Shown here piece after piece: positions 14,594-17,564 of a stretch of 17,564 nt of DNA. The DNA lies in the NCBI GenBank assembly GCA_001438005.1, contig LIBO01000006.1:1-17564 (forward strand), given 5' to 3'. The DNA comes from Verrucomicrobia subdivision 6 bacterium BACL9 MAG-120507-bin52. Its GTDB lineage: Bacteria; Verrucomicrobiota; Verrucomicrobiia; Methylacidiphilales; Verrucolacustridaceae. Position 1 is the stretch's first letter, and each line of letters opens with the position of its first letter. The notes below the pieces were generated by a model. The model saw only the letters and a program-made list of their open reading frames with translations. It was not told where the DNA came from and searched no databases. The position numbers were made by a program, and so were the translations under genes.

Positions 14594-15620
14594 TCTGACC
14601 CCCACCCGGCTCCTCCTCGAGGCCGGCGTCAGGGAAAATCGATGGGCTGGCTTTTCCCTCGCCGCCTTCTCCGTCCATTCACTCTTCACCCTTCACGGAG
14701 GTTGTGTCTCAGATCCATCCGACTCCGTTCCTTGGTACTCTGCCGGAAAACCAGTGACGGCTCTTGGGGTTCTCTCCTTTCTGACTCAGACACCCCAACT
14801 CGCCTCGACCTCTCTACAAACAACATTTCCCGAACTCGCCTCGAGCTATTTCGGGGGCCTCAATCTGACCGATGTTCTCACCCACCGCACCGGATTACGC
14901 TTTCCCAATCTCCCCGTTCACTCCCCGGCCAAAGAGATCTTTGCCATCCTTGCCAAAGCAGAGCCCCGCGATTTCTCCCTTCTTCCGCGCCAAGCCGCCT
15001 ATGACCCGCGTGGCGGTTGGTGGCTGCTCGGCCAGTGGCTTGCCCGCCAAACGCAAATTCCGTGGGAAGACTTCCTTTGCCAAAAAATTCTCAAGCCCGG
15101 AGGGGCCGCCAATATGTTTTTTGCATCTCTCTCGCGGTTTTCCTCTGTCTCTATGGTCGAGAAAAAAGCCGGCCACTGGACCTCTGTGCCTCCCTCTTTC
15201 GGACCCGGAAGCGGCCTGTGCGGCTCGGCCACCGATCTCGCTCGGCTTTACCATGCGCTCACCATGAGCGGCCTTGGCCCCCAGTCACCGGTCCCTTTCC
15301 TCAGCCAGCTTGCTTATGAAAAATTTACTCGCCGCTGGCGGGAGGGGGAGTTCGATGCCACTTTCGGTCACATGGTCGACTTTGGCCTCGGGGTCATTCT
15401 CGATAGCAACCGGTACGGCTCGACCACCGTGCCCTACGGATTTGGGACTCTCTCCTCCCCCACAACCTTTGGCCACGGGGGTGCCCGCTCCTCCATTGCC
15501 TTTGCCGACCCCGAGAAAAATCTCGCCGTCGCTCTTTGCCTCATTGGTCTTGCTCCCGAAAATATCCATCAACCCCGCATGCGCACCCTTCTTGATCAAC
15601 TCCGCTCCGACCTAGCTTAA
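14586..15620 (+). CDS. Beta-lactamase-family serine hydrolase (class C fold)
   Basis: A 344-residue member of the class C beta-lactamase/D-alanyl-peptidase/esterase superfamily. The nucleophile motif SxxK is SAGK at 52-55, in the expected place after WY. VLTHRTGL (97-104) is the family's conserved His-x-x-Gly-Leu block. The second catalytic motif is Y139-D-P in YDPRGGWWLLGQWL, where true beta-lactamases have YxN. The third is HGG at 297-299 in FGHGGARSS. The variant motifs point to an esterase or peptidase-type enzyme rather than antibiotic resistance. There is no signal peptide from ATG 14586, so it may be cytoplasmic. The start overlaps the CDF gene by eight bases; an ATG at 14541 in the same frame lies deep in the CDF gene and is not preferred. 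The acyltransferase gene follows after 26 bases. Confidence 0.85.
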   Translation: MPDLTPTRLLLEAGVRENRWAGFSLAAFSVHSLFTLHGGCVSDPSDSVPWYSAGKPVTALGVLSFLTQTPQLASTSLQTTFPELASSYFGGLNLTDVLTHRTGLRFPNLPVHSPAKEIFAILAKAEPRDFSLLPRQAAYDPRGGWWLLGQWLARQTQIPWEDFLCQKILKPGGAANMFFASLSRFSSVSMVEKKAGHWTSVPPSFGPGSGLCGSATDLARLYHALTMSGLGPQSPVPFLSQLAYEKFTRRWREGEFDATFGHMVDFGLGVILDSNRYGSTTVPYGFGTLSSPTTFGHGGARSSIAFADPEKNLAVALCLIGLAPENIHQPRMRTLLDQLRSDLA

Positions 15621-15646
15621 ATTTTGCGCTCCGCTTACTCTCCCCC

Positions 15647-16801
15647 ATGGCCCAAGGGAGGATGGCGTGGCTCGATATCACCAAAGGTTGGGCCATTCTT
15701 TGGGTCGTTTATTTTCACTCTTTTAGCTGTTGGAGCAAGCCTCCCTCGCCCATCGAAGCAGGCTTCTTTGCCAAAGTCGCCCAGCCCGAACTCTGGAACA
15801 CTCCCCTCACCATTTTCGAATCCCTGGGCCGCACCATCGGCCTAGGAATCTCCCAGCTAGGTTTTCACGCGGTCGGACTCTTCCTTGTTGCCAGCGGCTT
15901 CGTTCTCGCCCAATCCGCCGACCGCGCGGAGCAGAAGGGTGGCGTGACTTGGAGCTCTTGGATTCTGCAACGACTCGTTCGCCTCTATCCCATGTACTGG
16001 TTGGCTCACCTCATCTATCTCATCAGTCCCTTCGAAGCCCGGCTCGAACCCGTCGATTGGCGCTTCTGGGTTAGCCTCACTGGGCTGCGCTTTCTTTGGA
16101 TCGACTACAATTTTTTCTACCTGAACGCGGCTTGGTGGTACTTCTGTCTGATCATCCAACTCTTTGCCCTCTTTCCAATTTTGATGGCGGGGTTGAAACG
16201 CTTGGGTCCGATTCTCTTCCTCGTTGCTGCCGTTGGCCTTGGCTTCTTCGCCCGTGCCTACCTTTTGTACATTCACCCAGCCAGTGGTCAGTGGATTTTG
16301 GGCGGATGCGGCTTGAGCCGCTTGCCCGAATTTGCTTTCGGCATGGTCCTGGGCGTTTGGTTCGCTCGCCAGCCCCAACATTTTGAATCGTGGCTTCTCC
16401 AAGGTCGGGGTTTTCTGACCGGCCTTTTCCTCTACCCCTTCGCACTTCTCGCCTACCAACTGCCGCGGGGCTATGTCGCGGTCGACTTTCTTTCCGGCGT
16501 CGCCTGCTTCTTGGTCGTGGCCGGTGCCTCCGGGTTTTGGGCCAAGATTCCCTTTTTGGGATCACTCTTGGCGCTAACCGGTTCTTTCTCCTACGGGATC
16601 TATCTCATTCACCAACCCTATGCGATCCACTTTGCCTCTTTCCTGAAGGGCCAAACTGCCTGGATTGCGATCCCCTCTCTCTTTCTGCTGGTCGCCGCTC
16701 TCTCTCTTTGGGGCGGAATTCTCGAAAAGCTGCTCAACGCCTGGTTTTCTTCAAAACCGAGAAAAGAACCATCGGTTGAATTTCCACTGCCAAATCGGTA
16801 G
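15647..16801 (+). CDS. Acyltransferase 3 family membrane protein
   Basis: Integral membrane acyltransferase (AT3/OafA-type), 384 residues with about ten hydrophobic helices, likely moving an acetyl or other acyl group onto a surface sugar or small molecule at the inner membrane. The family start motif is LDITKGWAILWVVYFH (9-24), with D10, K13, G14 and catalytic-type H24. Further marks are GLFLVASGFVL after TM2, RLVRLYPMYW near 110, NAAWWYF near 160 and the late block GSFSYGIYLIHQP. There is no SGNH domain. The ATG at 15647 is chosen; a second ATG at 15662 has GGGAGG touching it, too close for a ribosome site. The acyl acceptor is unknown; the glycosyltransferase far upstream is too distant to link. 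The queD gene begins 11 bases after the stop. Confidence 0.88.
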   Translation: MAQGRMAWLDITKGWAILWVVYFHSFSCWSKPPSPIEAGFFAKVAQPELWNTPLTIFESLGRTIGLGISQLGFHAVGLFLVASGFVLAQSADRAEQKGGVTWSSWILQRLVRLYPMYWLAHLIYLISPFEARLEPVDWRFWVSLTGLRFLWIDYNFFYLNAAWWYFCLIIQLFALFPILMAGLKRLGPILFLVAAVGLGFFARAYLLYIHPASGQWILGGCGLSRLPEFAFGMVLGVWFARQPQHFESWLLQGRGFLTGLFLYPFALLAYQLPRGYVAVDFLSGVACFLVVAGASGFWAKIPFLGSLLALTGSFSYGIYLIHQPYAIHFASFLKGQTAWIAIPSLFLLVAALSLWGGILEKLLNAWFSSKPRKEPSVEFPLPNR

Positions 16802-16808
16802 AAAGGAG
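16802..16808 (+). promoter_or_regulatory. Strong Shine-Dalgarno site of queD
   Basis: AAAGGAG at 16802-16808 lies four bases before the ATG at 16813. It is the best ribosome site in a window where most genes lack a clear one, and it fixes the queD start. Confidence 0.7.
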
Positions 16809-16812
16809 TTCG

Positions 16813-17175
16813 ATGAAGACCACCCTTCGGCGTAAATTTGATTTCGAAGCCGCCCAGCACCTTCCTTCCTTTCCTGAGGGTCACAAGTGTCGGCGCCTCC
16901 ATGGGCACAGCTTTGGCCTAGAGGTGTGTGTCTCCGGATCGGTCGATCCTCAATCCGGCCTCCTCTACGATCACGCGAAAATTGCCGAGGCCGTTCGCCC
17001 CATAATCGACAAGCTGGATCACACCTGCCTCAACGAATCTCCAGGCTTGGAAAATCCAACTCTTGAAGTGATGTGCCAATGGTTTTGGAAACAGCTCAGC
17101 CCCAAGCTGCCCGGCCTGTCCGAAATCACGATCCACGAAACCCCGCGAGCCTCCTGCACCTTGCGCGGAGATTGA
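16813..17175 (+). CDS. queD: 6-carboxytetrahydropterin synthase / PTPS family
   Basis: Zinc enzyme converting dihydroneopterin triphosphate to 6-carboxytetrahydropterin, an early step to queuosine and other deazapurines. At 120 residues it is the usual QueD length. Zinc ligands are H16 (AAQH), H30 and H32 in the CxxxHGH motif, with catalytic C26. DHTCLNE gives D69 and H70, and E109 in IHETP anchors the pterin ring. The retained Cys argues against PTPS-III, the folate-pathway variant that has Glu there. No QueE, QueC or GTP cyclohydrolase is in the window. It follows the acyltransferase by 11 bases and precedes the PurU-like gene by two bases, so it sits in the same train. Confidence 0.92.
   Translation: MKTTLRRKFDFEAAQHLPSFPEGHKCRRLHGHSFGLEVCVSGSVDPQSGLLYDHAKIAEAVRPIIDKLDHTCLNESPGLENPTLEVMCQWFWKQLSPKLPGLSEITIHETPRASCTLRGD
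17167..17170 (+). promoter_or_regulatory. Shine-Dalgarno site of the PurU-like gene inside queD
   Basis: GGAG at 17167-17170 lies seven bases before ATG 17178 and inside the last codons of queD, supporting that ATG and coupled translation of the two genes. Confidence 0.55.
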
Positions 17176-17177
17176 CG

Positions 17178-17564
17178 ATGGCGGCTCGCTCTTTTGTCAC
17201 CATTGGCTTGGTTGGCCCCGACCGTTCGGGCGCCATCGCCGCTGTCACTCAGCAACTGTTTCGCCTGGGAGCCAATATCGAATCCCTCGAGGAGCAGGTC
17301 GCCCGCGGAAAGTTTCGCATGACCCTCCTGGCCTCATGGGCGGGCGCCAAACTGGAGGAGCGTCGCATCCGCGCCGAGCTGGAAGCACTCGCCCAGCATT
17401 TGCGAATGAAGCTCACCCTTCGGCTGGCGGATGCGTCACGCGCTCGCCGCCGTCTGGCCGTTCTTGTTTCGAAAGAAACCCATGCGGCCGAATCGATTCT
17501 GCGGGCGTGGAAATCGCGTCGGCTGGGAGCAGAAACAGTCCTTTTGGCAGGAAATCATCCTCAG
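17178..17564 (+). CDS. purU: Formyltetrahydrofolate deformylase (PurU-like), N-terminal part cut by right edge
   Basis: The frame from ATG 17178 runs open to the window end, giving the first 129 residues. Residues 6-80 look like an ACT domain (VTIGLVGPDRSGAIAAVTQQLFRLGANIESLEEQV, quoted in part: GPDRSGAIAAVTQ and GANIESLEEQ). From about 90 the sequence reads RRRLAVLVSKETHAAESIL, then GAETVLLAGNHP, the start of the formyltransferase-like hydrolase domain with the GNH segment of PurU. The enzyme releases formate from 10-formyl-THF, feeding purine synthesis and balancing one-carbon pools. The full protein should be about 280 residues, so the catalytic Asp region lies outside the window. It begins two bases after the queD stop. 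Codons here are more often G-ending than in the genes to the left. A stand-alone ACT regulator is excluded by the second domain. Confidence 0.85.
   Translation, partial: MAARSFVTIGLVGPDRSGAIAAVTQQLFRLGANIESLEEQVARGKFRMTLLASWAGAKLEERRIRAELEALAQHLRMKLTLRLADASRARRRLAVLVSKETHAAESILRAWKSRRLGAETVLLAGNHPQ

Noticed and set aside
14586..15620. Antibiotic-resistance beta-lactamase
   Set aside because: The YxN and KTG motifs are replaced and no signal peptide is present, which does not fit a secreted AmpC enzyme.
15857..16459. 200-codon open frame on the minus strand
   Set aside because: Antisense to the acyltransferase 3 gene; no domain features.
1..17564. CRISPR array, insertion sequence, prophage or toxin-antitoxin locus
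   Set aside because: No direct repeat series, transposase, integrase or phage structural gene was seen; almost all sequence is explained by ordinary genes.

Overview
The window is a compact stretch of bacterial chromosome with about 58% G+C by eye. It holds 19 complete or nearly complete protein genes, one gene cut by the right edge, one cut by the left edge, and one tRNA gene. A small secreted protein with the hallmarks of the exosortase-associated TIGR04073 family suggests Verrucomicrobiota or a close relative in the PVC group. The outer-membrane beta-barrel, LysM and peptidoglycan amidase genes fit a diderm cell. This assignment is an inference from gene content; there is no rRNA or other decisive marker. 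I see no insertion sequence, phage gene, CRISPR array, toxin-antitoxin pair or defence system.

Layout. (1) 1-3178, plus strand: the end of an outer-membrane beta-barrel protein, an overlapping GT4 glycosyltransferase, cysteine synthase, and a small coiled-coil protein. (2) 3175-6535, minus strand: a probable operon read from right to left: secreted Amidase_3 enzyme, TIGR04073-like protein, TrmA/RumA-type RNA methyltransferase, secreted hypothetical protein. (3) 6621-10348, plus strand: membrane-anchored coiled-coil protein, stand-alone 5'-3' exonuclease, HemW-like radical SAM protein, and an ABC ATPase with no permease beside it. The genes touch or overlap. (4) 10345-11228, minus strand: tRNA with anticodon CAT, then a ZIP metal transporter. 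(5) 11338-12291, plus strand: LysM-LysM-Amidase_2 protein. (6) 12273-12710, minus strand: YjbQ/UPF0047 protein. (7) 12711-17564, plus strand: a long gene train of NDUFA9-like epimerase, cation diffusion facilitator, serine hydrolase, acyltransferase 3, QueD and the start of a PurU-like deformylase.

The genes mostly serve housekeeping and the cell envelope: two unrelated peptidoglycan amidases, surface sugar and acyl transfer, opposed zinc-type transporters (ZIP for uptake, CDF for efflux), cysteine supply, tRNA/rRNA modification and pterin/folate chemistry. I found no clear new multi-gene system. The most notable features are structural. The plus strand is C-rich whichever way genes point, so plus genes favour C-ending codons and minus genes favour G-ending codons, and this bias fades at the right edge. 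Two convergent pairs share interlocked stop codons, and one divergent pair has abutting start codons (CATATG).
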